The notes below the pieces were generated by a model. It was not told the origin of the DNA. It saw only the letters and a list, made by a program, of their open reading frames with translations, and searched no databases. Positions 18,673-27,704 of a stretch of DNA of 64,000 bases are shown in pieces. Position 1 is the first letter of the stretch. Every line of letters starts with the position of its first letter. A program made the translations under genes and the position numbers. The DNA comes from G965212005 sp965212005. Lineage in GTDB: Bacteria; Pseudomonadota; Gammaproteobacteria; Porifericomitales; Porifericomitaceae. The DNA is taken from positions 124,001 through 188,000 of the forward strand of contig OZ243038.1 in NCBI GenBank assembly GCA_965212005.1, given 5' to 3'.

Positions 18673-20991
18673 ATGCCTGAACGAAGACGAATGCCCAAGC
18701 CGGCGCCGGATGCGCGCTCCAACGGAGGACAAGACGACGTCGAACGCCGTCCGTTGCACGAGTTTGCCGAGCAGTCGTACCTGGATTATTCCATGTTCGT
18801 GGTCCTGGATCGGGCTTTGCCGCATATTGCCGACGGACTCAAGCCGGTGCAGCGCAGGATCGTCTATGCGATGTCGGAATTAGGTCTGCACGCCGCCGCC
18901 AAGCCGAAGAAATCGGCGCGCACCATCGGCGATGTAATTGGCAAGTTCCACCCGCACGGCGAAAACGCCTGTTACGAGGCAATGGTGCTGATGGCCCAGG
19001 ACTTCAGTTACCGTTATCCTTTTATTGAAGGGCAGGGTAATTGGGGAGCGGTGGATGACCCGCGCTCTTTCGCCGCCATGCGTTACACCGAAGCCCGCTT
19101 GCGTCCTTATGCCGCTCTGCTGCTGTCCGAGTTGGCGCAGGGTACCGTGGATTGGCAGGCAAACTTCGACGATACCTTGCAGGAGCCCGCCCTGCTGCCG
19201 GCAAGGGTTCCCAACGTTCTGTTGAACGGGTCCACCGGAATTGCGGTTGGCATGGCGACGGATATTCCATCGCATAATCTGCGCGAGGTTGCCGCAGCCT
19301 GCGAACTGCTGCTGCAGCGTCCAGGCGCCACCATCGCTGAATTATGCGAGCGCTTGCCGGCCCCGGACCTGCCTACCGGCGCGGAAATTGTCACTCCTCG
19401 CGCCGAATTGCTGCGCATCTATCAGACCGGCCAGGGAGTGGTGCGGCAGCGCGCTCGCTGGGAACGAGAACCGGGGAAGGTCGTCATTACGGCATTGCCT
19501 TTCCAAGTCACCAGCCGCCGCATTATGGAGCAAATCGTGGCACAAATGGAGGCCAGGAAGCTGCCCATGCTGGCTGATTTGCGCGATGAATCAGATTACC
19601 AGTCCCCCACACGACTGGTGTTGTTTCCGAGTTCCCGCAGGGTGGACGTGGAGAGCTTGATGTTGCATCTGTTCGCGACTACCGAGTTGGAGTGCGTCTG
19701 CCGGGTGAACTTGAACATGATCGGCCTTGACGGCAAGCCCCAGGTAAAGGATCTGAAGCAGTTACTGGCGGAATGGCTGAGTTTTCGCGTGGATACAGTG
19801 CGCCGCCGGCTCCGGCATCGCCACGAACAGGTACGGAATCGCTTGCAGTTTTGTCATGCCCTGCGCATCGTGTATGCAAACCTGGAACAGGTGATCCGGA
19901 TCTTGCGCCAGGCACCTGCCCCTGGGGAAGCTTTGCAGAAGAAACTGAAGCTGGACGCCCGCCAGGCGGAGGCCGTGCTGAATCTTCCGTTGCGGCGCCT
20001 GGCAAAGCTGGAAGAAAAGAAGATTGAGCAGGAGATCGGCGAGCTGGAGCGGGAACAGCGTGCCCTGGAGCAGTCGCTGGGCTCTGACCGCCGTTTGCGC
20101 ACGCTGGTGCGCCGGCAACTGCGCCAGGACGCGGAACTGCACGGGGACGCGCGCCGCTCGCCCCTGGTGGAGCGTGCGGCATCGAAGGCATTGCAAGAAG
20201 ACAAGTCGGCGCCGGTCGAAGCATTGACGGTAGTCCTGTCGCGCAATGCTTGGATTCGAGCCGCACGCGGGCATGAGTTGAAAGTAAGCGCGTTCCGGTA
20301 CCATAGCGGCGATGGATTATTGCAGGCGATTCGAATGCGCAGCGATCAGCGGATTGTATTTCTGGACTTCACCGGGCGGGCTTACACGCTCCCGGCGGAG
20401 GCCTTGCCTTCGGCCCGGGGGCACGGCGAGCCGTTGAGCAGTCATTTGAATCCGCCGGACGGCGTGCGCTTTTGCGGTATGCTGGCCGGCACGGATGAGT
20501 CCCCGTGGTTGCTCGCTTCCTCGTCCGGTTATGGTTTTGCCGCTCGCTTGAAGGCGCTGTGCGGTCGCAACCGCGGTGGCAAGGCAGTGTTGCGCTTGGC
20601 CGAAGGCAGCCGGGCGCTGCAGCCGGTGCTTTTGTCGCTGAACGCGGATGCGCGCCTGGCAGTGCTTTCCACCAGTGGTCGCCTGTTGCTGTTCGGCGCG
20701 GAAGAATTGCCGGAATTGGCGAGCGGCAAAGGCGTCAAGCTGATGCAGATCCCCCCGAAGCAGCGCGCCTTGGGGGTTGAGCAGGTACAGGGCTGCGTTT
20801 GCCTGGAGCGGAAAGAAGCGTTGTTGATACAGGCCGGTGAGCGCCGGATGACTTTGCAGCCGGTGGATCAGGAGCGCTACCAGGGCAAGCGCGGTCAGCG
20901 CGGCATGCTGTTGCCCCGGGGCTTTCGCCGCGTGCAGGGGCTGTGGCCGGCCTCCCTCTCCGAGCCAGGTGTTTTTGATCTGTGTTCCTGA
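18673..20991 (+). CDS. parC: DNA topoisomerase IV subunit A
   Basis: 772 residues from the ATG; a TTG at 18652 and an ATG at 18691 are alternatives. The breakage-reunion domain begins LDYSMFVVLDRALPHIADG; the catalytic Tyr is in SFAAMRYTEARL. The C-terminal beta-pinwheel (about 500 onward) is present in full. At the quinolone-determining site the motif reads HPHGENACYE, so Asn98 replaces the Ser of E. coli ParC position 80, while the Glu four residues on is kept. It partners ParE just upstream. ParC rather than GyrA is supported by gene order and by the lack of an obvious GyrA-box. Confidence 0.95.
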   Translation: MPERRRMPKPAPDARSNGGQDDVERRPLHEFAEQSYLDYSMFVVLDRALPHIADGLKPVQRRIVYAMSELGLHAAAKPKKSARTIGDVIGKFHPHGENACYEAMVLMAQDFSYRYPFIEGQGNWGAVDDPRSFAAMRYTEARLRPYAALLLSELAQGTVDWQANFDDTLQEPALLPARVPNVLLNGSTGIAVGMATDIPSHNLREVAAACELLLQRPGATIAELCERLPAPDLPTGAEIVTPRAELLRIYQTGQGVVRQRARWEREPGKVVITALPFQVTSRRIMEQIVAQMEARKLPMLADLRDESDYQSPTRLVLFPSSRRVDVESLMLHLFATTELECVCRVNLNMIGLDGKPQVKDLKQLLAEWLSFRVDTVRRRLRHRHEQVRNRLQFCHALRIVYANLEQVIRILRQAPAPGEALQKKLKLDARQAEAVLNLPLRRLAKLEEKKIEQEIGELEREQRALEQSLGSDRRLRTLVRRQLRQDAELHGDARRSPLVERAASKALQEDKSAPVEALTVVLSRNAWIRAARGHELKVSAFRYHSGDGLLQAIRMRSDQRIVFLDFTGRAYTLPAEALPSARGHGEPLSSHLNPPDGVRFCGMLAGTDESPWLLASSSGYGFAARLKALCGRNRGGKAVLRLAEGSRALQPVLLSLNADARLAVLSTSGRLLLFGAEELPELASGKGVKLMQIPPKQRALGVEQVQGCVCLERKEALLIQAGERRMTLQPVDQERYQGKRGQRGMLLPRGFRRVQGLWPASLSEPGVFDLCS

Positions 20992-21028
20992 GCTCCGCGA
21001 CCCGGGTCGATTGGGTCGGTCCTGCCGG

Positions 21029-22060
21029 TTAAAGCAATGGGATTTTATACGGTGCTCCCGCCTGCTCACGTACCAGCCGGGGGACCAGGTAGCCCGGCAG
21101 CACGGTCCGTACTTCCTTCATCAGGTGCCGGGCGCGGTGCTTGCCTACGTGAAAATGCGCCGTGCCCGCCACTGCATCCGGCATATGCAGGTAGTAGGGC
21201 AGAATGGAGTAGGCAAACAATGCCTCGCTTAGTTCCACCAGGGACTGCGCGCTGTCATTCACTCCGCGCAGCAGCACGGACTGGTTCAGTAAAACGGTGC
21301 CGCCGGCGCGCAGCCTGCCGCTTGCTTCGCCTACCTCTGCATCCAGTTCCCGGGCGTGATTTACATGCGTTACCAGCACCGTTTGCAAGCGGCTGTTTTG
21401 CAACAGCGCGTTCAATTCGGCGTCGATGCGCGCCGGCAGCACTGCCGGAATACGGCTGTGAATGCGCAGCCGGCGCAGATGTTTTATGCCGTCAAGCGCC
21501 TGCAGCAGCGTCCGCAGGCGCCGGTTGGACAAGGTCAGCGGATCGCCTCCGCTGAGGATCAACTCGTGGATGGATGGTTCGTTGTGCAGGTAGTCCAGCG
21601 CCTGGCGCCAGTTCTGTTGCAGCCTGGAGGCGGGCGTGTAGGGAAAATGGCGGCGAAAGCAGTACCGGCAATGAATAGCGCAGGCGGACGTGGTAATCAG
21701 TAGTGCCCGCCCGTGGTATTTATGCAGCAGCTGCGGCGTAGGGCGCGCCTGCGTCTCTCCGAGCGGGTCCTGCACGAAGCCGGCGTGCTGTTGCTGTTCC
21801 GCGGCACTGGGCATCACCTGCCGCAACAGCGGGTCGGACGGGTCGCCTCGCGTGATTTTGCGCAGATATGCGGCCGGCACCCGTACCGGGAATTGCCGCA
21901 ACAGCGATGCCGCTGGCGTGGCACTCGCCGGGTCCAGTTGCAGTTGTGCCTGTAGCGCGCCCAAGTCGGTGATGATCCGATCGGATCCTGTCCGGCGACG
22001 ACGCTTCCCTGTATTATCCCTACTTTCCACGACAGACGGATCGGAGTAACTGTTGTTCAT
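21029..22060 (-). CDS. epmB: EF-P lysine 2,3-aminomutase
   Basis: 343 residues. A radical SAM enzyme with the cluster motif CAIHCRYCFRRHFPY, preceded by DPLLRQV, PQLLHKYHGRALL, all typical of EpmB (YjeK); the LILSGGDPL and PLP-binding regions of the lysine aminomutase family follow. It converts alpha-lysine to beta-lysine for EpmA to attach to EF-P. Its ATG (22060-22058) overlaps the ATG of divergent efp (22059) within one CATG. A start further in is possible, since the first 25 residues are polar and not obviously conserved. Confidence 0.94.
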   Translation of the reverse strand: MNNSYSDPSVVESRDNTGKRRRRTGSDRIITDLGALQAQLQLDPASATPAASLLRQFPVRVPAAYLRKITRGDPSDPLLRQVMPSAAEQQQHAGFVQDPLGETQARPTPQLLHKYHGRALLITTSACAIHCRYCFRRHFPYTPASRLQQNWRQALDYLHNEPSIHELILSGGDPLTLSNRRLRTLLQALDGIKHLRRLRIHSRIPAVLPARIDAELNALLQNSRLQTVLVTHVNHARELDAEVGEASGRLRAGGTVLLNQSVLLRGVNDSAQSLVELSEALFAYSILPYYLHMPDAVAGTAHFHVGKHRARHLMKEVRTVLPGYLVPRLVREQAGAPYKIPLL

Positions 22061-22628
22061 GGCTACCTACCATACTAATGAATTCAAACCGGGTCTGAAA
22101 ATGCTGCTGGATCAAGACCCTTGTGTGATCCTGGAAAACGAATTCGTCAAGCCCGGCAAGGGACAGGCGTTCAATCGCGTGAAACTGCGCAACCTGAAGA
22201 CCGGCCGCGTGTTGGACAAGACTTTCCGCAGCGGGGAAACGGTGCCGGCGGCGGAGGTAGTGGAAGTGATGCTGCAATACCTGTACAACGACGGGGAGTT
22301 GTGGCATTTGATGGACCCGGAAAGCTACGAGCAGTATACGGCTTCCGGTGAGGTGATGCAGGATTGCAAACAATGGCTCAAGGGGGAGGAGTTGTGCCCG
22401 GTCATCCTGTGGAACGGTGCCATTCTCAGCGTGTCTGCGCCCAATTTCGTTACACTGCAGGTGTCTGATACCGATCCTGGCGTGCGCGGCGACACCGTTT
22501 CCGGCGGCAGCAAGGCAGCTACGCTGGAGACCGGTGCGACGGTTCGTTTGCCGCTGTTCATCGAACCCGGCGAGCCGGTGCGGATCGATACCCGCAGCGG
22601 TGCATACATGGGCCGGGGGAAAGACTAG
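22059..22628 (+). CDS. efp: Translation elongation factor P
   Basis: 189 residues, full length, with the three EF-P domains. The modified lysine is in the KPGKGQAF loop near residue 34, as in EF-Ps that carry beta-lysine; the C-terminal signature RSGAYMGRGKD is close to that of Pseudomonas and E. coli. It rescues ribosomes stalled at polyproline. GGAG at 22043-22046 is a possible ribosome-binding site and lies inside epmB. epmA, the modifying ligase, follows after about 240 bases, and epmB is divergent, so substrate and both enzymes are encoded together. No epmC was seen. Confidence 0.97.
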   Translation: MATYHTNEFKPGLKMLLDQDPCVILENEFVKPGKGQAFNRVKLRNLKTGRVLDKTFRSGETVPAAEVVEVMLQYLYNDGELWHLMDPESYEQYTASGEVMQDCKQWLKGEELCPVILWNGAILSVSAPNFVTLQVSDTDPGVRGDTVSGGSKAATLETGATVRLPLFIEPGEPVRIDTRSGAYMGRGKD

Positions 22629-22870
22629 CCGGCGCGCGTCCGTGGGCCGGGAAACTGCTTGCCAGCGCCGGGTTGCAGCGCCAATGCCGGCTGCTCCGCC
22701 GGTACGGAACAGGCCGGGGGCACTTTCTTTGACGAGCGGGTACGGAATGGATGACGGGCACTGCCGTACTGCTCCCGCAAATCCCTCCCGGGCACGACAA
22801 TCCCGTGCTGCATTCCTTAGCACCTTGCCCGCGGTGTAACGGCTATTTTGCCGTCCGGTCACGTTTGTAA

Positions 22871-23821
22871 ATGGAACTGCTGCGCCGCCGCGCCAAACTG
22901 TTATCGCAGATCCGCTCCTTCATGGCCGAGCGCTCCATCATGGAGGTGGAGACGCCCGTTTTACGTTCTTTTCCGGCTTCCGATCCGTTCATTGATCCGC
23001 TTTCCACTATTTGCGAACGGCAGGGCGTGAGGACGCGCCTGTACTTGCAGTCTTCGCCGGAGGCGGCGATGAAGTGCCTGCTGGCCGCCGGTTCCGGTCC
23101 TATTTACCAGTTGGCCCGGGTGTTTCGGGATCGGGAAAGCGGTCGTCTTCATGCACCGGAATTCAGCCTGCTCGAATGGTACCGACCTGGCTTCGATTTG
23201 CGCCAGTTGATGGATGAGGTGTCTGAATTACTGCAAAGCCTGGGTCTGCCTGCTGCCCGTGCCTGCAGTTACCAGGATGCTTTTTTGCAGCACCTGGGCC
23301 TGGATCCGCATACCGGGTCGGTCCGGGAACAATGGCATGCCGCACAGGACCTGCTGCCGTCCAGTGCTGCGGAATGGTCATCGGAGCAGTTACTGGACTT
23401 GCTGCTGAGTCGCCGGGTGGCGCCGCGGCTGGGTCGTGACGGTCCTCAATTTTTGTACGATTATCCCTGCAGTCAAGCGCAGCAGGCGTGTATCCGGGAT
23501 ACCGATCCGCCGCTGGCCGATCGCTTTGAGCTGTACCTGAATGGGATTGAAATGGCTAATGGTTACCGGGAACTCAGGGACGCCGGGGAGATGGAGTTGC
23601 GCTTTCGGCAGGATCTGCGCCGGCGCCGGGAGCTGGGCAAGGAGCCGCTCCCGTTGGATACGGAATGGTTGGCGGCACTGCGCGCGGGGCTGCCGGATTG
23701 TTCCGGTGTTGCCTTGGGGGTGGATCGCCTGCTGCTGGTGTTGGGCGGCGCGCAGCGCCTGTCTGAACTGAGTCCGTTGGCGACCGATGCCGCGCCGAGG
23801 TCGCGGCAAAACGATCATTGA
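22871..23821 (+). CDS. epmA: EF-P--(R)-beta-lysine ligase
   Basis: 316 residues, like E. coli EpmA/GenX/PoxA (325). It resembles the catalytic core of class II lysyl-tRNA synthetase without the anticodon-binding domain: motif 2 VFRDRESGRLHAPEFSLLEWY and motif 3 GVALGVDRLLLVLGG. ELYLNGIEMANGY is a further class-II LysRS-like block. It attaches beta-lysine to the lysine of EF-P. The ATG chosen gives an N-terminus about ten residues shorter than E. coli. It follows efp on the same strand. Confidence 0.95.
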   Translation: MELLRRRAKLLSQIRSFMAERSIMEVETPVLRSFPASDPFIDPLSTICERQGVRTRLYLQSSPEAAMKCLLAAGSGPIYQLARVFRDRESGRLHAPEFSLLEWYRPGFDLRQLMDEVSELLQSLGLPAARACSYQDAFLQHLGLDPHTGSVREQWHAAQDLLPSSAAEWSSEQLLDLLLSRRVAPRLGRDGPQFLYDYPCSQAQQACIRDTDPPLADRFELYLNGIEMANGYRELRDAGEMELRFRQDLRRRRELGKEPLPLDTEWLAALRAGLPDCSGVALGVDRLLLVLGGAQRLSELSPLATDAAPRSRQNDH

Positions 23822-24279
23822 GCCTGCAGCCGGGCAGCCGGGCGCGTCCGTTGCCGGTGCGGCTCACAAAATGCGCTCCTCAAATGCGCTCCGCCCGGTT
23901 CCGGGCCGGCACCAAGCGGCTGAATATTCCGTTAACGGAGCGGAACGGCAGGGGCCGTATGCTCCTCGGGAGCGCTGCGGCAAAGATCAAAGCAGAGCTT
24001 GGTTTTTCTTATATCTTATTAAAATAGAAGGAATTTAAGCTTGGCGGCGCTCGGACTGCGGCTTTCATTACTGGCCGATCCTGCCGTGTTACGGTAGCGG
24101 CTTGCCACCCTGCCTGCGATCCTTATCTTGACCGGGGGCTGCTGAATATTTATAGTAGCCTTCCATCTTAAATTGAAAGGCATCCTTTTAGACCAATCTA
24201 CTGGAAGGGTGCCCAGTCAGCCCGATCCGTGCAGCCGCAAGGGAGCTGCTGCACTTTCATACTTGTAGAGGGAACAGGA
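23822..24279. other. Gap between epmA and hupB
   Basis: The first half is GC-rich without a coding signal; the second half, from about 24000, is AT-rich and probably carries the hupB promoter. TTGAAA-N17-ATCTAC at about 24173-24201 is a weak candidate. lon, which precedes hupB in many gammaproteobacteria, is not here. Confidence 0.4.
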
Positions 24280-24552
24280 ATGAATAAAGCCCAGTTTATT
24301 GAAGAAGTTGCAGGTGCTGCAGGCCTGTCGAAGTCTGTGACGGAGAGTGTAGTGAAAGCATTTGTCGATACTGTCTCCAAAGAATTAAAAGAAGGAGGCC
24401 GCGTGACCTTGACTGGCTTTGGCACCTTCGAAGTAAGACGTCGCGAGGGTCGTGTGGGATGGAATCCGCGGACTAAAGAGCGCATTGAGATTAAGGCTGC
24501 GAACGCTCCTGCGTTCAAAGCCGGCAAAGCGCTGAAAGAATTTGTAAATTAA
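24280..24552 (+). CDS. hupB: HU family DNA-binding protein
   Basis: 90 residues, the standard HU length. It starts MNKAQFIEEVA and has the GFGTFEVRRREGRVGWNPRT segment that begins the DNA-binding arm, and ends AGKALKEFVN. It compacts and bends DNA as a dimer. The ATG follows GAGGGAACAGGA; upstream in-frame codons are not HU-like. The order hupB, tRNA-Val, tRNA-Asp, ppiD matches the arrangement I recall from Pseudomonas, which supports the lineage call. HU-beta is inferred from that context. Confidence 0.96.
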   Translation: MNKAQFIEEVAGAAGLSKSVTESVVKAFVDTVSKELKEGGRVTLTGFGTFEVRRREGRVGWNPRTKERIEIKAANAPAFKAGKALKEFVN

Positions 24553-24579
24553 TCGCTTTCCCGGGACAGTCGTTTTGCC

Positions 24580-24655
24580 GGGTGCTTAGCTCAGCCGGGA
24601 GAGCGTCGCCTTTACACGGCGAAGGTCGGGGGTTCAAATCCCTCAGCACCCACCA
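24580..24655 (+). tRNA. tRNA-Val (anticodon TAC)
   Basis: A 76-nt cloverleaf: acceptor GGGTGCT pairs with AGCACCC, the discriminator is A and CCA is encoded. The anticodon loop is TTTACAC, the T-arm GGTTCAAATCC. It lies 27 bases after hupB. Confidence 0.97.
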
Positions 24656-24664
24656 GGTTTCACA

Positions 24665-24742
24665 GGAGTGGTAGTTCAGCTGGTTTAGAATACCGGCCTG
24701 TCACGCCGGGGGTCGCGGGTTCGAATCCCGTCCACTCCGCCA
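24665..24742 (+). tRNA. tRNA-Asp (anticodon GTC)
   Basis: A 78-nt cloverleaf: acceptor GGAGTGG pairs with CCACTCC, the discriminator is G and CCA is encoded. The anticodon loop is CTGTCAC and the T-arm GGTTCGAATCC. It is nine bases from the tRNA-Val gene, so both are probably in one transcript. Confidence 0.97.
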
Positions 24743-24865
24743 TGTCTGTAGTCAGCGGCAGGCGCGTCCGGGAGGACCAGCCTGATCGTGCGTGTGCGCC
24801 ATTGACCGCGGTGCGCAGGTGCGTTTGCCGGGCGCTCCGCAGTCCAGATCCGGTGCAGGGTTTTC

Positions 24866-27559
24866 ATGCTCCAATACATACGGGACTTTACTTCCACCTG
24901 GTTGGCCAGGGTGCTGCTGGTTGCGCTTTGTATTCCCTTTGTCCTTTGGGGTGCAGATTATTACTTTACTGATGACGTCAACCCGGTCATTGCCCGGGTG
25001 GATGGCGTGGAGTTGCGTCAGAATGATTACCGCAATGCGGTGGAGATTCAGCGGCGCGACGCTCCTGCCACCACCACCGAGCAGGAACTGCGCCGGCACG
25101 TGCTGGATCGCCTGATTGAAAGCAGCCTGGTGCTGCAGCTTGCCGATCGAAACCGGATGCGCGTCAGTTCGGCGGAGGTGGTGAAAGCAATCCAGGGAAT
25201 GCAGGATTTCCATGACGGCGGCCTGTTCAGCCGGGATCGCTACGATTTTCTGTTCCGCGCCCAGGGACGCCTGACCGCCACTGATTTTGAGGAGCAGATA
25301 CGCAGGGAAATGACCGCGGCGCAGGTACAAAAGGCCGTATTGGACAGCGGCTTTGTGCTCGATGACGAATTGCGCCGCGTGGCGCGGCTGCAAAAGCAGC
25401 TCCGGGACCTTGCCTACGTGCTTTTTTCCGCCTCCGAGTTGCAACAGCAGATTGACCCGGCGCCGGATGAGATCGATCAGCATTACCAGGATCACCCGGC
25501 CCGGTATCAGAGCTCGGAGCAGGTGCGAATTGCCTACCTGGAGTTGCGGCAGGCTGATTTGATCGAGCGTGTGGAGGTCGATGAAGAGGAATTACGTTCC
25601 TTCTACCAGGGTCGGGCCCGTGAATACGATCGGCCCGAATTGCGGGGAGTGACCCAGCTCTCGCTGAACCTGCCTGCCGATGCCAATGAGGCCGACCGGG
25701 CACATGCCAGCGCCCGCGCCCAGGCGATATTGAAACAGGGGCGCGCGGGCAAGAGCTTGGAAGAGTTGATCGAGCAGGAGCCTGAGGTGGTGCCGGCAGA
25801 GGCGGAAGCGGGCGCATCGGCGGCAGAGTCGGAGTCAGAGACGGAAGCGGATGCATCGGTGGCAGAGTCGGAGTCAGAGACGGAAGCGGATGCATCGGTG
25901 GCAGAGTCGGAGTCAGAGACGGAAGCGGATGCATCGGTGGCAGAGTCGGAGTCAGAGACGGAAGCGGATGCATCGGTGGCAGAGTCGGAGTCAGAGACGG
26001 AAGCGGATGCATCGGTGGCAGAGTCGGAGTCAGAGACGGAAGCGGATGCATCGGTGGCAGAGTCGGAGTCAGAGACGGAAGCGGATGCATCGGTGGCAGA
26101 GTCGGAGTCAGAGACGGAAGCGGATGCATCGGTGGCAGAGTCGGAGTCAGAGACGGAAGCGGATGCATCGGTGGCAGAGTCGGAGTCAGAGACGGAAGCG
26201 GATGCATCGGTGGCAGAGTCGGAGTCAGAGACGGAAGCGGATGCATCGGTGGCAGAGTCGGAGTCAGAGACGGAAGCGGATGCATCGGTGGCAGAGTCGG
26301 AGTCAGAGACGGAAGCGGGCGCATCGGTGGCAGAGACGGAGTCAGAGACGGAAGCGGGCGCATCGGTGGCAGAGTCGGAGTCAGAGACGGAAGCGGGCGC
26401 ATCGGCGGCAGAGTCGGAGTCAGAGACGGAAGCGGGCGCATCGGTGGCAGAGTCGGAATCAGAGGCGGAAGCGGGCGCACCGGCGGCAGAGTCGGAGTCA
26501 GAGTCGGAGGCGGGTGCATCGGTGGCAGAGTCGGAGTCAGAGTCGGAGGCGGGCATGCCGGAAGATGCAGGCAAGTCCGCCTCGGATCCAGAGTGGGAGT
26601 TGCTCAGTCAGGAGTCTTTACTCCAGGGAGTGTTGCCTAACGCGCTGGACGTGGTGTTGTTTTCCATGCAGGAAGAGGGGGATCTCAGTTCGGTGATTGA
26701 ACTCGGGCAGAGTCTGCATATTTTGCGCCTGGACCAGATCGATCCGGAGCAACCGAGCACTTTTGAGAATTCACGCACCGGGGCGGAGCGAGATTATCGC
26801 GCCGCGGAGGCGGAGCGCTGGTTTTTAGAACTGAGTGAGACGCTGGCGACTTTGTCCTATGAACATCCGCAGGATTTGCAGGTGGCAGCGGAAGCCCTGG
26901 ACCAGAAAATTCTCTACAGCGAGCATTTTTCCCGCGATCAGGGGGAAGCGATCGGCGCGGATCCTGAAGTGCGTGCTGCCGCCTTTCTGGAAGAGGTTTT
27001 ACTGGGAGGCAATAACAGCGATCTAATCGAGTTGGAGCAAAACCAGGTCATAGTCCTGCGCGTGGATGAGCACAGGCTCGCAGAACGGCAGTCGCTGTCC
27101 GAAGTGCAAGAGCAAATCCGTGAGGAGCTGCAGGAGCTGCGCGCTGTTGAGCAGGCGCAAGAGCGGGGTCAGCAAGTGCTGGCACAACTGCAGCAGGGAG
27201 CGGCATTGGAAGACATAGCCGTTCAGGAGGGCATTGAATGGCAGCGGCAGGAAGCCGTGGCTCGCGACGATGCCGAATTGAATCGCGCCTTGCTGCGCCG
27301 TGCCTTTCGCATGTCTCGGCCCGCGGACTCGCAGCGGAACTTTACCGGCGAGTCATTGGGCAACGGTGATTACGCGGTACTGGTGTTACTGGCGGTGCAT
27401 GATTTGGCAGATGATTCCGTAATGAGCGAGGAGGATCTCGATGCACTCTGGAGTGAAATGGCGCCGGCCAGCTACCTGGGTGATTGGAGAGGGATAGTGC
27501 ACTATATGCGGAACCAGGCGAAGGTGCGGATCCTGCCGTCGGATATCCAGGAGATCTGA
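24866..27559 (+). CDS. ppiD: PpiD-type periplasmic folding chaperone with a repeat insertion in its parvulin domain
   Basis: 897 residues; E. coli PpiD has about 620. A short cytoplasmic start and one membrane helix (ARVLLVALCIPFVLWGA) lead to the SurA-N-like chaperone region (about 40-265). The first half of the parvulin domain is then visible (ELRGVTQLSLNLPA to KSLEELIEQEP). Residues about 311-566 are an acidic Ser/Glu/Thr/Ala repeat with a 13-residue period. The second half of the parvulin fold follows (ALDVVLFSMQEEGDLSSVI, LHILRLDQIDP), then a normal PpiD C-terminal domain. The repeat takes the place of the segment that normally holds the GGDLGW-like loop, so isomerase activity is doubtful, while chaperone function may persist. 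Position after hupB and the tRNAs supports orthology. Confidence 0.93.
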   Translation: MLQYIRDFTSTWLARVLLVALCIPFVLWGADYYFTDDVNPVIARVDGVELRQNDYRNAVEIQRRDAPATTTEQELRRHVLDRLIESSLVLQLADRNRMRVSSAEVVKAIQGMQDFHDGGLFSRDRYDFLFRAQGRLTATDFEEQIRREMTAAQVQKAVLDSGFVLDDELRRVARLQKQLRDLAYVLFSASELQQQIDPAPDEIDQHYQDHPARYQSSEQVRIAYLELRQADLIERVEVDEEELRSFYQGRAREYDRPELRGVTQLSLNLPADANEADRAHASARAQAILKQGRAGKSLEELIEQEPEVVPAEAEAGASAAESESETEADASVAESESETEADASVAESESETEADASVAESESETEADASVAESESETEADASVAESESETEADASVAESESETEADASVAESESETEADASVAESESETEADASVAESESETEADASVAESESETEADASVAESESETEADASVAESESETEAGASVAETESETEAGASVAESESETEAGASAAESESETEAGASVAESESEAEAGAPAAESESESEAGASVAESESESEAGMPEDAGKSASDPEWELLSQESLLQGVLPNALDVVLFSMQEEGDLSSVIELGQSLHILRLDQIDPEQPSTFENSRTGAERDYRAAEAERWFLELSETLATLSYEHPQDLQVAAEALDQKILYSEHFSRDQGEAIGADPEVRAAAFLEEVLLGGNNSDLIELEQNQVIVLRVDEHRLAERQSLSEVQEQIREELQELRAVEQAQERGQQVLAQLQQGAALEDIAVQEGIEWQRQEAVARDDAELNRALLRRAFRMSRPADSQRNFTGESLGNGDYAVLVLLAVHDLADDSVMSEEDLDALWSEMAPASYLGDWRGIVHYMRNQAKVRILPSDIQEI
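25796..26563 (+). repeat. 39-bp minisatellite inside ppiD
   Basis: Tandem 39-bp units, each encoding 13 residues (AESESETEADASV). Twelve consecutive units, 25823-26290, read as identical; seven further units to 26563 are diverged (GAS, AET, SEAG variants) and a partial unit precedes at 25796-25822. Because 39 is a multiple of 3, gain or loss of units keeps the frame. All six frames stay open through the array, which produces long false ORFs on both strands. Confidence 0.97.
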
Positions 27560-27704
27560 CGCGGGCGGGTAGAAAGTCAGTCCGTGAAGGATCGGGAAGG
27601 CGCCCCGGCCTCGTCCGCCGCCAATCGCGGCTTTTCCCGTGCGGCGCACATCCTGGGAGCCCTGCCGGCGGGAGTGCCGGTGCGGCCGCTGGAACCGGCT
27701 GCGG

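Noticed and set aside
25823..26290. CRISPR-like regular repeat
   Set aside because: Units are contiguous with no spacers and encode protein.
25227..26696. Long ORFs on both strands through the ppiD repeat (Pro/Leu/Thr-rich, Asp/Ser-rich and Arg/Gln-rich proteins)
   Set aside because: They exist only because a 39-bp unit without stops is repeated in frame; the plus frame with flanking PpiD domains is the coding one.
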